From assembly GCA_037074705.1 (NCBI GenBank), contig CM073590.1, positions 240,779,101 to 240,843,100 on the forward strand: a DNA stretch of 64,000 nucleotides, given 5' to 3'. The DNA comes from Zhengitettix transpicula. Taxonomy: Eukaryota; Arthropoda; Insecta; Orthoptera; Tetrigidae. The notes below the pieces were generated by a model. The model did no database searches, was not told the origin of the DNA, and worked only from the letters and a program-made list of their open reading frames with translations. Made by a program: the position numbers and the translations under genes. The stretch's first letter is position 1. Each line of letters starts with the position of its first letter. Below, in pieces: positions 24,631-36,160 of the stretch.

Positions 24631-25895
24631 GTTGTGTTTAGAAGGCTGTGAGAGATATCATATTGTAAAATGAAGGAATAGACGTAAATATATCGTAGCT
24701 TACAGCAGGGAAAGGTTGTAATGTAATGCACGGCACGTGTGCGCTTACAATATATTATTATTATATGGGAAAAAATAAAAAAATAATAATAATAATATAT
24801 AATAGTTTTGTACAGATGATTACGACAATATTGCCAAAAGCTCTACATAACTTCAAAATTATTATCAAGTTTTCTTATTATTAACGACGACTGACAAAAA
24901 AAAACCATTCGCGATATAACACAAATAACAATTATATTACATGTTCAAATTCTTGAAGTTAAATAATATTAATTACACACGTACAAATGTAGTTAATATT
25001 ATTATATACCGTTTATTCTACCAAAATAAATAACAACTCGTGTCTAAAACGACATGAATACTTTTAGTCGTGTTTAACCTCAGTTAATTTGAACCAAATG
25101 GAAAAATTTAATTAAATACCTCGATATTTATACTTGTTTCAATAGTTAAAAATGGCCAGTAAAGTTAGAGACGAAAGAGAAAGTAAATAAAATATGCACT
25201 TACACATTTTACTTGGTCAGTCCACATTCAGCTCTGGAGCTCTATAGGGTTGTACACAGTTCAAATTGAAACAAACGTATGAGAATTGCAGCTTACAGAG
25301 GTCAAAGACATTATAAAGAAAAAGAGGTTCTACCTTAAGACTATAACGTCGTAGAGATCTTTCCCAAAATAGGCTATTAATAAAACAGTTATGTTACATC
25401 AGTAAATACTGCATGCGATTATGAACATTATTTTTTTTGGGGGCCAAATATCAGACCTCACAAGAGTCGAAACCACAAATCTGCGGAGGAAACGTCGTAG
25501 TGAGGTCTGTTGTTGAGGAAATATGTTCAGAATTGTTTTTAATAAAATATTTAATTTCACGTTTGGTTATACCTAAATGATTTTACCGGCGAACTTTCTC
25601 TGTTATTTAAATTATAATAAAAGTATCCCTTTGTAGTCTTTATAATATTATTATTTAAACATTATTGTAGGGGGCCTTTTCTGTTTTAACACGTATAGTT
25701 TTTAACGATCACGATCTAAAATTCTCGACAGGACCGGGAATCGAACTAACAACCGCATAATATCATCTGTGTATCAGCTACATTTATGTTTGGGAAATGA
25801 ATTTATCTACGTCACTGAAGAATTCTGGGAATTTGTATTTTTCATTAGCACATAACTAAACAAGTAAAGCCCGTTTAAAATTTAACCTCTAATAA
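24631..25895. other. No gene recognised
   Basis: Very AT-rich. No motif or repeat recognised. Confidence 0.4.
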
Positions 25896-25898
25896 AAT

Positions 25899-26280
25899 AT
25901 ACTAATTAGAAAAAGAAATGGCCAAATAACAGAAAAAAATTAAGTGTCAATAGGATAGGCATTTGGAAGAGGGAGATTGGAACGACAGACAGAAATGGAA
26001 ATTGAAGACGGGAAACCATAAAAGGAGGGAAAAACCGAAGAAGAAGAAAATGAAAAAAATTACGTCTGATTGAAAATAATGAATAAAGAAGACAGCCAAT
26101 TCAGACAACAAATTGATAATATAAATACCACACAACGTTTCTACAATCCTTATTGCTTTCGTCAGGTCAATCAGAAAGAGCAATAGTCACAAGAAGAAGA
26201 CGTGCATGAACCCTGAAGCAAAGCATTTTTATTATTTTTTCACTTCAATTTGTCTATTATTTGGCTATTTATTTATTTTA
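25899..26280. mobile_element. Composite foldback-family copy
   Basis: Left end ATACTAATTAGAAAAAGAAA with GGCCAAATAACAG. A minus-strand core lies at 26129-26165: CTGACGA, stem pair GCAAT/ATTGT, GAAACG. Right end TTGTCTATTATTTGGCTATT at 26250-26275. The middle also carries an FB1-type arm (26045-26125), so two subfamilies are nested or recombined. Confidence 0.55.
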
Positions 26281-27022
26281 GTCTCTTCTTCTTCTCCTCC
26301 TCTATGACGCTGCAGCCCTATGTGTATCTTTGACCTCCAGACTTATTCTATACAGGTGTTTAACGAAAGATGGAGCAATATCGCCATCCGACGTGGAGTC
26401 GACTCTTGTAGAGGTCAGATGGTAAAGAGCTGAAGTGAATGTCTGGGGGGTTCTGTTCCCGTTCTGTTCCGTTCTAGAGATTTTTAATTTATAAGGCGAT
26501 AAGAGAAAGTTTTAAAAAGTAGGATACTCTGTTCGTCTTCAAAGACGACACAAACACAGTGAGACTATAGGCTATTTATTAAGTGTTGTCTTAATCTAAA
26601 TCAAGTTTAAATTGGTTTCGGCTGAATGAGGTTAGAAAAGGGATTCCTCTACAGTTGTGGGAAAATGTTTATAAAAATTTATCACGTTCAACGAAGTAGT
26701 GATGTTAAATTAACAGTTTGATTTCTGCTGTTTCGTAAATTCAACCTCTGTGATTATTGAACTGTCAGTATATTGTTTGTGGCTTCTTTCATGATTCAAA
26801 AGGGTGAAAGTTATAAATAATATTTTTATTCAGTTTGGGCAATATGTCTGTTTCAGAGAGAAATTTTTTATGATGGTGTAAATTAATCGTTGTTCGGACA
26901 GTAAGTAAGACGCATGTTATTGACTGAGGGAGTCGCCTGTCTACTTAAATGAACTGTCGTTAAGACAGGAGTGAAGAAACGTCATGTGACCGTGGGGAGT
27001 CGTTTGTATAATTTAAAATCAA
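26281..27022. other. No gene recognised
   Basis: AT-rich DNA with no recognised feature. The phrase TTGACTGAGGGAGTCGC occurs at about 26918 and again at about 27059, a short duplication. Confidence 0.4.
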
Positions 27023-27553
27023 TTATTTGTCGTTTGGAGAGCAACGATACAGCATGTCATTGACTGAGGGAGTCGCATATGTTGATACTGAAAAGTACGC
27101 TTCGCTGACCGTGCGTGAATTATAAGTACATTGAATGTTGAATGGGAGTCCTAGGACGCCTTGAGGTTCGTTTTCAGGTCGGCACCGGTAGTAAATCGAA
27201 ACGGATGACGTAGAAGAGGTGTTTTCGTGGGAGTCCGGGGAGGTTGGGGTTGGACGAAGCTTCTCGTAAAAAGCGTTTGCAACATTCATGAGAAGTGGCG
27301 CTTCTCGTGCAAGAACGAGGGGGCAGTGAACTGAAATATCAGGCCAATCGATATGAGAAACGCCACGTTGCGTGTACCACGAAAGGGACGACGTTAACTG
27401 ACCGCGGAGTCGGCTAATGGCCTCCCGCCCTCCTCCCTCCGTCCGTCCGTCCAACCAACCAACCATCCACGGCAGGTGCTGCGGTGCCTTCACCACGTGA
27501 GTCACTGTCCCAAGGTCCGTGTCGCCCAGTGACGTGCGTTGTATCTGACCCAC
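27023..27553 (-). other. Longest unexplained open frame (176 codons)
   Basis: Minus-strand frame in a locally GC-richer block. I recognise no domain, signal peptide or repeat family in it. The coding strand is low in complexity in places: the plus strand has CCGT-type and CCAA-type tetranucleotide runs around 27436-27470. It could be chance, an old retroelement frame or an exon of an unknown gene. Not called as a gene. Confidence 0.25.
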
Positions 27554-28009
27554 TCCTCCAGACTCTGAAGGTTGCTCAATAACTCTGATTGTGTCAATTA
27601 CTCAAGTTAATATTGTCAATAAAATAAGACTCAATGGAAACACCCCGAGTTACACAAGTCGGATATCGACGAAGGGGATCGATGAAATAGGAAGGAGGAA
27701 GAGTTAAGTAAAGGTGAATTAGAAATCGATAACGTTAGAGTGACGTTCGAGGATCAGCTATCGGACAGGTTTGATAATTAGAGGAATGTCGACAAAGTTT
27801 AGAAGGTTACGTTTATTGATTTTAAAGCAGTCTACAATCACATAGAAGCCAGGAAAGAATGAAGGATGGACTATAACATAGGGATGTCTCCGCAGACTTT
27901 CCATATCCGAACTGAAGTAGCAAAGCTGTGGACGAAGGGTTGAACTGAGGGAGGAGATTTCTCTTCAAAGTAGTCACAAACAAGTTTACCGTGAAAACCT
28001 CTTGGGAAA

Positions 28010-28790
28010 TGGGGATGACCTTTCCTCAGGTGGGGAAGCGATGTATAAAGGCTTCAGGAAGATTTACTTCTTCTTTGGCATTTGGACACGTTAACTCCTG
28101 CGACAACTGCCATATGATAAAACATACAAGGTTCTAGAGAGACAAGATGGCCGTCGCCTCTTCCCCTTCAAGTCACACTATAGCGGAAAAAATGCTGAGG
28201 CCACGGTCCGTCCAGGCCTCAAGTAACATGAGGTCCCACCACAGCACTTTCTCAGGCCAACTCAAGAAAGAAGGAACACGCCAGGTTCCAATAAAGTCAC
28301 TTACTTAAATGACACAAGAAGCAAAAAATTTCTCCCTCCACGAGGATTTGACAAGTATATTAAAATTGTTATCTTTGACGCTCAGACGATTATCATCTGT
28401 GACATTTTAATTCCATCACCTTTGACCGTACTCTCGTTCAACGTTGTGTTTCGATCGCGTACCTTGTTTCTAATTTCGCCGACGAACAGTAGAAAGTAGT
28501 CTAAAAAACCAGACGCAACCAAGTGTCCACCGCCATCGCAAATCCTCCAGAGATTTCAAAATAATGGTTTGATCAAATAGTCAAAGGCTGTGACGATCTG
28601 TCGGGAAAACCCAGAGTTGAAGATTTCCCGGCAAGGTGACCGAAAATATTTCTGAAGCAAGGAGGTCGAAAACAAGTTTACTGTCATGACCAGTTTGCTA
28701 AAGGGGACGACCTTTCCTCAGGTGGGGAAGCGATGTATAAAGCCTTCAGGAAGATTTACTTCTTTCTTGAGCATTTTAACATGTTACTTA
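28010..28790 (+). repeat. Duplicated block, ~690 bp apart
   Basis: The stretch CCTTTCCTCAGGTGGGGAAG...TTCAGGAAGATTTACTTCTT occurs at 28020-28080 and 28709-28770. Weaker matches lie just upstream of each (ACAAGTTTAC). Between them (28100-28220) a frame reading YKVLERQDGR faintly recalls the end of an LTR-retrotransposon pol gene. That link is weak. Confidence 0.6.
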
Positions 28791-29029
28791 TACGTATCGT
28801 AGAGAAACAGTGACAGAAGATTTTTCCCATAACTCTTTCGGAGAAAGAGTGGCCGCAACAAGGAAAACTGACTGGACGAACATCGAAGCAGAGGAAGCCG
28901 TTTCCTATTTTTCTGAAGGTGGCCCAATCACCGGAAAGAATTCGTCAAGAATGCCAAAGTTATGGAAGCAAACCCCTGAAATTTATTTCTACTCTACATT
29001 TATTATAAAATGGAATTAAATTCACTTTT

Positions 29030-29837
29030 TTATATATAAGTTGTTTTAACAGCGCGACTTTTGAGTCAATATTCTGAATTTTGAAACGGTGGCTCCTACT
29101 TTCCGTAAATAAAGAAGAATTTATTAATTAATTTGTTAAGTAAACTTGCATCGTAATTTTAAATAATTAATTTATATATATATATATATAATGTAACACT
29201 CCAATTGTATCTAAACCCACGACGACGTGTTCATATCTTTGGCAAAGTAATAGTAACTATGAGTTTTAATATCGTAGTTTCTAGTTATCCTGTGTAGACA
29301 GCAAGTACATGAAATGGTATTACTTTATTCTTTCTCCCCTTTTTATTTACTATTTTCGCCCCGTGTTGCAATATTGCATTAGCCCCTCCACCTCCACCTC
29401 CGCCCCTCTCTCGTGCGTTGTTCATAAGTGCAGGAGCGGGCCACGCGGGAGGGAATAATATTTCCGGTGTCGTGATATTTTACAGCTTGAAATAACTTTA
29501 ACTGGGAACGGATTAAAAAAATCCTAAACACTCTACTATTTAACACCGCGCGGCGACCGGAGAGGATAAACGAAATATCTATCTGTTTGTTTACACAAGC
29601 CGGTGAATTTACCTAGATCATGGTGGTTTATATTAACTAGGGGGGGCAACAAACAAAATCGGAAAAAGCAAACAAGATAAAACTCATTACGAATAACGCA
29701 GTGATTTTTTGGATGCAGCTGTAAACTAATATTCGATGAAAACAGTGACGAAGTTTGAAACAGTCATCAAATCTCGAAACTCTTAATATTCTCTACAATT
29801 TATATATATATATATATATCTATATATATATATATAT
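29030..29837. other. No gene recognised; (TA)n runs
   Basis: (TA)n at 29174-29191 and 29802-29840. The GC-richer block at 29350-29450 shows no motif. Confidence 0.45.
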
Positions 29838-29840
29838 ATT

Positions 29841-30375
29841 GTAGGCAGGCTATTTATAGGATAATCCACATAGTGGCAACTCCCCTCTTACAGCAAAGGA
29901 ATAAGATTAGAAACGGGGGATGCGGAAGGGCAGAGGAAGGTAGCCAAGGGTTGACTAGGGCCTCCGGGCTATGGTTTAAGGATCCTACCAGGCAATTCGC
30001 CTAAAAGTGATGCAGGGGAAACCCTAGAAAAACCTGCATAAGGTAGGTCGGGCATTTGGTACTTGTCCCACGCCCTTCCGATGGCGGGAGTCGCAGCATT
30101 CCCTTTCCCGTCCCTTGTGGAGTTTAGGGGGGCAGCTGGCCGACTATTGCAATGGGAATAGCGGACAACTTACCGTATGCCCAAGGACTGTGACCCCGGA
30201 ACATACACCTCTCAGAACAGGCCTAGGTGCCTCGGCTTGTGGGAACCTTAGTTCAAAAACGGAGAGGAAAAGGCATCCCCAAAGGTAGACCCTTCGTATC
30301 TCTCCTACAAGGTTCTGCCTGCGAGAGAACATCCCTCGCAGGTTACCCGCGAGAGAATCATCTCGCAGGCTTCGA
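29841..30375 (-). mobile_element. R1 dispersed element, copy F
   Basis: Minus-strand copy. Its 3' end (TGTAGGCAGGC on the plus strand) abuts a (TA)n run, and its 5' end carries the paired hairpins GCCTGCGAGAGAACATCCCT and ACCCGCGAGAGAATCATCTC. Confidence 0.85.
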
Positions 30376-30449
30376 CAGGTTAGAGTTCTACACGTCTATT
30401 TATGACTTTTCAACAATCGCTGGCCGAGGTTTTTTCTCTTAATCTTCTC

Positions 30450-30452
<3 letters not shown>

Positions 30453-30490
<38 letters not shown>
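30453..30490 (+). repeat. (TA)n microsatellite
   Basis: TA run directly at the 3' end of R1 copy G. Possibly its tail. Confidence 0.93.
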
Positions 30491-30491
<1 letters not shown>

Positions 30492-30706
30492 TGTAGGCAG
30501 GCTATGTTTTGGGTAATCCACATAGTGGCAACTCCCCTCTTATAGCATAGGAAAGGGATTTGAAAGAGGGGATGCGGAAGGGTGGAGGAAGGTAGCCAAG
30601 GGTTATCTAGGGCCCCCGTGCTATGGTTTAAGTATCCTACCCGACATTCGCCTAAAAGATATGCAGGACAAACCCTAGAAAAACCTGCATCTGGTAGGTC
30701 GGGCGC
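30491..30706 (-). mobile_element. R1 dispersed element, copy G (3' half)
   Basis: Minus-strand 3' portion of R1, ending abruptly at GGTAGGTCGGGC where plus-strand copy H begins. Confidence 0.8.
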
Positions 30707-31170
30707 TACCTTTGGGGATGCCTTCTCCTCTGTCCGTTTTTGACTTAAAGGTTCCCAGAAGCCGAGGCCGTTGGCCTGTTCTGAGAGGTGTATGATGTGG
30801 GGTCACAGACCTTATGCATACGGTAAGAGTTGTCCGCTGTTGCTATTGGAACAGTCGGCCAGCTGCCTCCTAAACTGGTCGAGGAACGAAGAATGAAAGC
30901 TGCGTCCCCACTGCAAACCCCTCTCTCGCCATCCGAAGGGCGAGGGACAAGTACCAAATGACCGACCTACCTGATTCAGGTTTTGCGTAACTTATCGTTG
31001 AATTGTCGCGTCGGATCTTTAAACCATAGCTAACGGGCCCTAGTTAACCCTTGGCTGCCTTCCTCTACCGTTCCGCACCATCGCCTCCATTCAAATCCCT
31101 TTCTATGCTATTAAAGGGAAGTTGCCACCACGAGGATTACCCTCATGTAGCCTGTTACCCCCAAACCCTT
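30707..31170 (+). mobile_element. R1 dispersed element, copy H
   Basis: Plus-strand copy starting exactly at GCTACCTTTGGGGATGCC, fused head to head with copy G. It ends at GTAGCCTGTTACCCCC. Confidence 0.82.
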
Positions 31171-31705
31171 TTATCCTATTCCACAGTATTTTTTTTACTT
31201 CAGTTTCTTCTGTTTACGCTCGATTCTTCTTCTCATCTAGGGGTCATATTAATTTTTTATACATGTCGTATATTACGGTTCATTCAGTGTTGAAAGTTAA
31301 AATGAACTCGCCCCTTCAAGTGGAGACAACAAGGTGGGTATTTGTTCGTCTTCACAGGAGTTAAGGAGTGGTAAGAACATGAAGAGCCGACCTCCTGTGT
31401 TGTAAAACTATAAGAGCGTAAAGCCTCACTTGCCTACGCACTCAATGCCTGAAGAAGAACAGAGTTTCTTTATTGTTCCTAGTTCTCATACATCTATATC
31501 CCTTTTCTGTTTTATCTTTTCTATTTTTCTGCTTTCGTAATTCTTACTGTTATAGCCTGTCTCCTCTATCATATCTGTCCATCTATTCTTAACCTCCATT
31601 TCTTAAAAACCGATCTAGGCAACATCTACTAATGATTCCAAATTCAGGTCTCTCTAAATGAAGATACACTGTTTCTTTTAATTGCTACAAGCTTTAATTT
31701 ATTTA
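31171..31705. other. No gene recognised
   Basis: T-rich DNA without a recognised feature. Confidence 0.4.
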
Positions 31706-31707
31706 TT

Positions 31708-31888
31708 GCCGACCACCTGTGGTGTAGGGGTCAGCGTGACTGCCTCGCATTCCCCGGGGTAGAATCCTGGCGAGGGAGAGAAACTCTCGTCAAATCAGTC
31801 CCCAGACAAGGAAAAATGAGGGTTCCCATACTGAGTCACTAATAACCAGAGTTGTTGATGCGACTGTAAATAAATCAATATTAAAATA
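31708..31888 (+). mobile_element. tRNA-derived SINE, family S-a, copy 1
   Basis: Head GCCGACCACCTGTGGTGTAG holds an A-box-like TGGTGTAGGGG and a degraded B box (GGTAGAATCC). The body and tail GTTGATGCGACTGTAAATAA match 39567-39790. Transcribed by RNA polymerase III when active. The degraded B box suggests it no longer is. Confidence 0.8.
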
Positions 31889-32888
31889 ATGAAGAGTAAC
31901 CTGGTTTCTTTATGTCAGAAGAGTTCTTGGATTCCAGCGCGGGTTCTCTGGCGTTTCGAGAATCCTCGACCGAGGATTAGTGGAATGGACAATAAATATA
32001 AATCTAGACTTGGACACATTAGAAAGAAAGAAAAGAAGCTCGTCAATGACAGATTGAGACGCGGACCACGGACACTGTTAAACGTTTGACTGCAACGAGA
32101 CTCAGGAAAGAGGTTAAAAGTATGAAAGACCCTCCTCAATGCAGAGAAAAATTTCTGATAATAATGATTCCATTTAAATTCAATTTTTTTTTAACGTTGC
32201 GTGACGTGGGAAACATAATTTCGGGGGTCCGATGTTTTCCGAAGCTGTAGTAGCTTGGCTTTTCCCAACCGCGTGCATTGTCCGCGTTTGTCTTAATTCC
32301 GCCGACCTAACTTACCGCCTTCCCTTCCAGATAGCAATTACACACCCCTCTGGGACTTGCACTTCTTCACGGTCGTCTAGATAACTCAGGAATTTCTGGA
32401 CAAGATAAGACTTGCCTTGCTCAGGTCCAAGTTCGCTAATCCCAGGGAAAGATAAAAACAGAGACAGACAATTACACACACAAAGAGAGAGAGAGAGAGA
32501 GAGAGAGAAGTAACGGACACCGTCATCAATCTTCAAGTTGTGTTGTGTCAAGCCAACCTTATAACAGGATCTGAGTGGGAACGATTATGTGGAATAAGTC
32601 AGAGAGAGACAGAGAATGATGGTAAAAAAATTATTTCCGAGAAAAATAGGATTTAGTGAATCTTTAATTTGGTTAATAGTAAACACTACGACAGAAAGAG
32701 AACGGATAAAGAGAAAAAAAAATACAATTAGATCTAGCAGTATGAAAAAATAGGCTATACATAATAATAATAATATTAAACTGAGATACATTGAATTTTA
32801 TAAAAAAAATTAAAAATAATAATGTTTATTGTCAAAGGAATTACAGAGAAAGAAATGGATGAAAATAGAAAAAAATATTATCTACGCT
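31889..32888. other. No gene recognised
   Basis: A short (GA)n run at 32484-32508. Open frames on both strands carry no motif. Confidence 0.4.
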
Positions 32889-32902
32889 AATAGAGTTAGA
32901 AC

Positions 32903-33130
32903 CGGCCTGCTGTGGTGTAGTGGCCAGAGTCATTGCCTCGCATCACAGAATTCCCGGGTTCGAATCCCAGCATGGATGTTGGTGGTCGTCCTGGTCAAGA
33001 AAACTGGGGTTAAGGGTGTAGGAGACACTCTGACCAGGTGTCACTCCTAAATCCAGAACGTGTCATGTAAAATGACAGTCTGGTAGGCCAAGGTCCTTCA
33101 AGGGCTGTCGAGCCAAGGAGTTAGTTAGTT
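32903..33130 (+). mobile_element. tRNA-derived SINE, family S-b, with target duplication
   Basis: Head CGGCCTGCTGTGGTGTAGTG contains an A box (TGGTGTAGTGG). An intact B box GGTTCGAATCC lies about 45 bases on. A unique body and a (TTAG)n tail follow. It is flanked by AATAGAGTTAGAAC (32889-32902) and AATAGACTCAGAAC (33131-33144), a 14-bp target duplication with two differences. Its body differs from the S-a copies. Confidence 0.9.
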
Positions 33131-33167
33131 AATAGACTCAGAACTAACAGTTAAAACCATATTCTAA

Positions 33168-33598
33168 TAAGGTTCCCACATGCCGAGGCACCTCAGCCTG
33201 TTTTGAGAGGTGTATGTTCCGGGGTCGCAGACCTTGGGCATACGGTAAGAGTTGTCCGTTATTCCTATAGGAACAGTCGGCCAGCTGCCTCCTAAACCGG
33301 TCAAGGCATGGCGAGGGGAAAGCTGCGACCCCACAGCAAACCCCTCTCCCGCCATCCAGGGAAGGGCGTGGGACAAGTACCAAATGCCCGACCTACCTGA
33401 TGCAGGTTTTCTGGGGTTTTCCCTGTATCACTTTTAAACGAATTGCCGGGGAGGATCCTTAAACCATAGCCCGGGGGCCCCTAGTTAACCCTTGGTTACC
33501 TTCCTCTACCATTCCGCATCCCCCCCTTTCACTCCCTTTCCTATGCTATAAGACGGGAGTTGCCACTATCTGGATTACCCTATATCTTCTTCTTATGG
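33168..33598 (+). mobile_element. R1 dispersed element, copy I
   Basis: Runs from AAGGTTCCCACATGCC to GGATTACCCTATATCTTCTT, 5'-truncated, with a (TTC)n-type tail. Confidence 0.85.
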
Positions 33599-34456
33599 AA
33601 GGATAATATTAAAAAAAATACGACCGTTAATAGTTTCTTAGAAGGTACAGAGGATGAAAAAAGAAACAGAATAAAAGAAAAAAAAATAAATAACAAAATT
33701 AGAACTAGCAGAATATAAAAAATTGATGACGAGATGGAAGGTTTACTTTTTTAAAAAAAATTAATAATAAGTATGCATTTACTAACGCTTCTATAGTAGG
33801 TACAAGCGAAGAAAAAAGAGATTACGTAGGAAGAGACTATATAGTCAAATGGAGTTAATACGAGGAGAATTTTTTTAAAAAAATATGATTAATATTAAAC
33901 TAAGATATGATGGAAAGGATTGTAATTTTTTTTTAAAAAAAATGCTCTTTTACAGTTTCATAGATGATGCAGACGAATAAAAGAAATGGAACAGAGGAAA
34001 AGATTAGGCCTAATAATATTATTAGGACTAGCAGAATATGCAAACAAAATATGATAAATATTAAACTGTGACGCGATTGAATCTGTTTGTTTTTTTAAAA
34101 AAGAAAAACCTTTCTCTACACGTTCTCACAAATTTTATATCAGACAGAAATAGAAAACCGCGCGAGATCCTTTTGTTAACTTACAATCCAATAACCCAGC
34201 AATTTTTTTGATTCTCATATGAAGGTAAAAACACGTAAAAAAGAGTCATCGATATTGTTATAACTGACATTAAAAATTAATATTAAAATGATGGCCGAGT
34301 AGTTAAATATAAAAAGCAAAATAATATATGCACCTATTTACAGCTCACATCCACGGACTTTACCAAGTGTTCAATCTGTAACTACGCAATATGGATGAAA
34401 AAATGGTTACAAAATATATAAACATGAGCAGCCATGAGTGATTACTTAGGAATATC
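33599..34456. other. No gene recognised
   Basis: A-rich DNA. Fragments such as GACTAGCAGAATAT recur at 33700 and 34026, hinting at a decayed internal duplication. Confidence 0.4.
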
Positions 34457-34757
34457 GTAAAATAATTGATGACCTTATACTGACACTTTTGATTTTTGCC
34501 TTTTTATTATGACGACGTTTCGATACCTTTTTGTATCTTCTGCAGGTATTTTCCAAATTAAACTAGCACATCTAACTTGAGTCTTGCTTCAATATTGTTA
34601 GCGTCAAGGTGTGCCTCGGAACCTCATGTTCCCAAAACTGTGTGAATTTAGTAACTTGTCTCGTTTATACCTGAAGAAGGTACAAAAAGGTCTCGAAACG
34701 TCGTCATAATTATAACTTAAAAATAAAAAGTGTTTGTATAAGGTCATTAATTGTTTT
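34457..34757. mobile_element. Foldback element FB3 with hammerhead-like cores
   Basis: Left arm 34457-34547, right arm 34669-34757, outer ends ATTGATGACCTTATAC / GTATAAGGTCATTAATT. The minus core (34513-34545) reads CTGCAGA-A-GATAC-loop-GTATC-GAAACGTCG. The plus core (34671-34706) reads CTGAAGA-A-GGTAC-loop-GGTCTC-GAAACGTCGTC. The perfect stem and GTC after the stem III position fit a hammerhead, but the extra A does not. Confidence 0.68.
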
Positions 34758-34859
34758 ATTAATTGAAAACAGACGTTTAATTAAACCTTGTAACCTTGGA
34801 ATATCGTTATTGAAGGATGAAATTCTCGCGCCGGGTAAGTTCGACGTTTCGATGACTGT

Positions 34860-35690
34860 CCGCGTCATTATCGTACCGAGTGTGGGGCTTGGGTTACCTA
34901 ACTGTTTCGGCAGAAGCTAGGCTGGACTCTGATCCGTTGGTCCCTCAGTCGGTGGAGGGGGCCAGCGCCTCCCCACTCCGTTCCCTAAGGAGGACACGCC
35001 CAAATGATGCTGAGGGTCCAGTCGGTGGGTCTCATCTTCGGTGGCGGCGACGAGACCAGCCTTCGTCCGGAATATCGTCCCCTATCTACGACACAAGATG
35101 ACAATCAGGATTATATATGTTGCGAATATTCAGAGAGTCTCTTTTGACATTTATAGGCACTATACAAATAATTGTTTATTATTATTATTATTAATTTATA
35201 AACTAATAAATACAACCTTAGCAAAATTTATGTTTCTACTGTCTGTGTGCCGCGGCGTTGCCACGTGTACTTATTTATATAAACCCGGAAAAGTATTTAA
35301 TTCTATATTAATCTTTAGTGAAGAAGTGACTTAACCTAGATCTAACTGTTCCTAGTTCCGTACACACTTTCCACCTGATAGTGCATTAATTCGACAGCTG
35401 TAAAATACATTGAATTTTATTGCTTCAGCCCCTACAAACATTCCTACGAATTTCTTCTTAAATATACTCCTTGAGTACTGCAGGACGTAATTGTCCCTCA
35501 GTCTTCAGACATTACCAAAGATTAAATTCTTAGCTACATTCACAATGTAAACAAATAGTCCGCCATATTGGAGTCACTAATATGGCCGCGAAAATTAACT
35601 TACATTTTCCGCAAAGGATCGTAAAGTATTTCCTATTGCATTTTATTATCATTCGATGGCGTATCGCTGGATGTAATTATATTTACAGAC
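34860..35690. other. No gene recognised
   Basis: A GC-richer patch at 34870-35090 has a short open frame without a motif. The rest is AT-rich. Confidence 0.4.
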
Positions 35691-35938
35691 AATATTTTTA
35701 TTGATTCACGACAACGTTTCGATACGTTTCTGTTCCTTTTCTTCAGGTCTCTCCAGCGGAGAAATTGTACAAAATAAATTTTTTGTTGTTATCAAAAAGC
35801 TAATGAGTTTACAAAAGTGGTTGAAAACAACAAACAAATTTATTTTGTACAAAGTCTCCACAAGGAAAGACCTGAGGAAGCTACAAACACGTACCGAAAC
35901 GTTAAATCAATACAAAAAAAATTGTTGTTTGTAATTGG
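35690..35938. mobile_element. Foldback element FB4 with hammerhead-like cores
   Basis: Near-palindrome: arms 35690-35795 and 35832-35938 with a ~36-base loop. The plus core (35872-35902) reads CTGAGGA-A-GCTAC-loop-GTACC-GAAACGTT. The minus core (35709-35745) has CTGAAGA and GAAACGTTGTCG. Same layout as FB3 with a different arm sequence. Confidence 0.68.
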
Positions 35939-36004
35939 TCAAAAAACTGCATTACCTATTTCAAATAAACAGACGTAAAAATGCAACCTGTATAATAATA
36001 CCGA

Positions 36005-36160
36005 CAAAAGAAGTGATGATATAAATACCGCACAACGTATATTAAGGCCTTGTTCCTTTCTTCAGGTGCTAAGAGAACTAAAAATAAAAACACACAAGAG
36101 ACTAGAGCGACACAACTGCACAAGGCCGTTGACAAGTCTCAAAAGCCTCATAACAACAAT
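36005..36160 (-). mobile_element. FB1-family single arm
   Basis: On the minus strand, GCGACACAAC-type sequence followed by CACCTGAAGAAAGGAACAAG, a CCTT stem partner and ACGTTGTGCGGTATTTATAT. A truncated copy. Confidence 0.55.

Noticed and set aside
28100..28220. Possible LTR-retrotransposon pol tail (YKVLER)
   Set aside because: Only one short motif, with stops soon after. Too weak to call.
32903..32975. Possible tRNA gene
   Set aside because: A and B boxes are present but the cloverleaf is not. The unit continues into a SINE body with a tail and target duplication.
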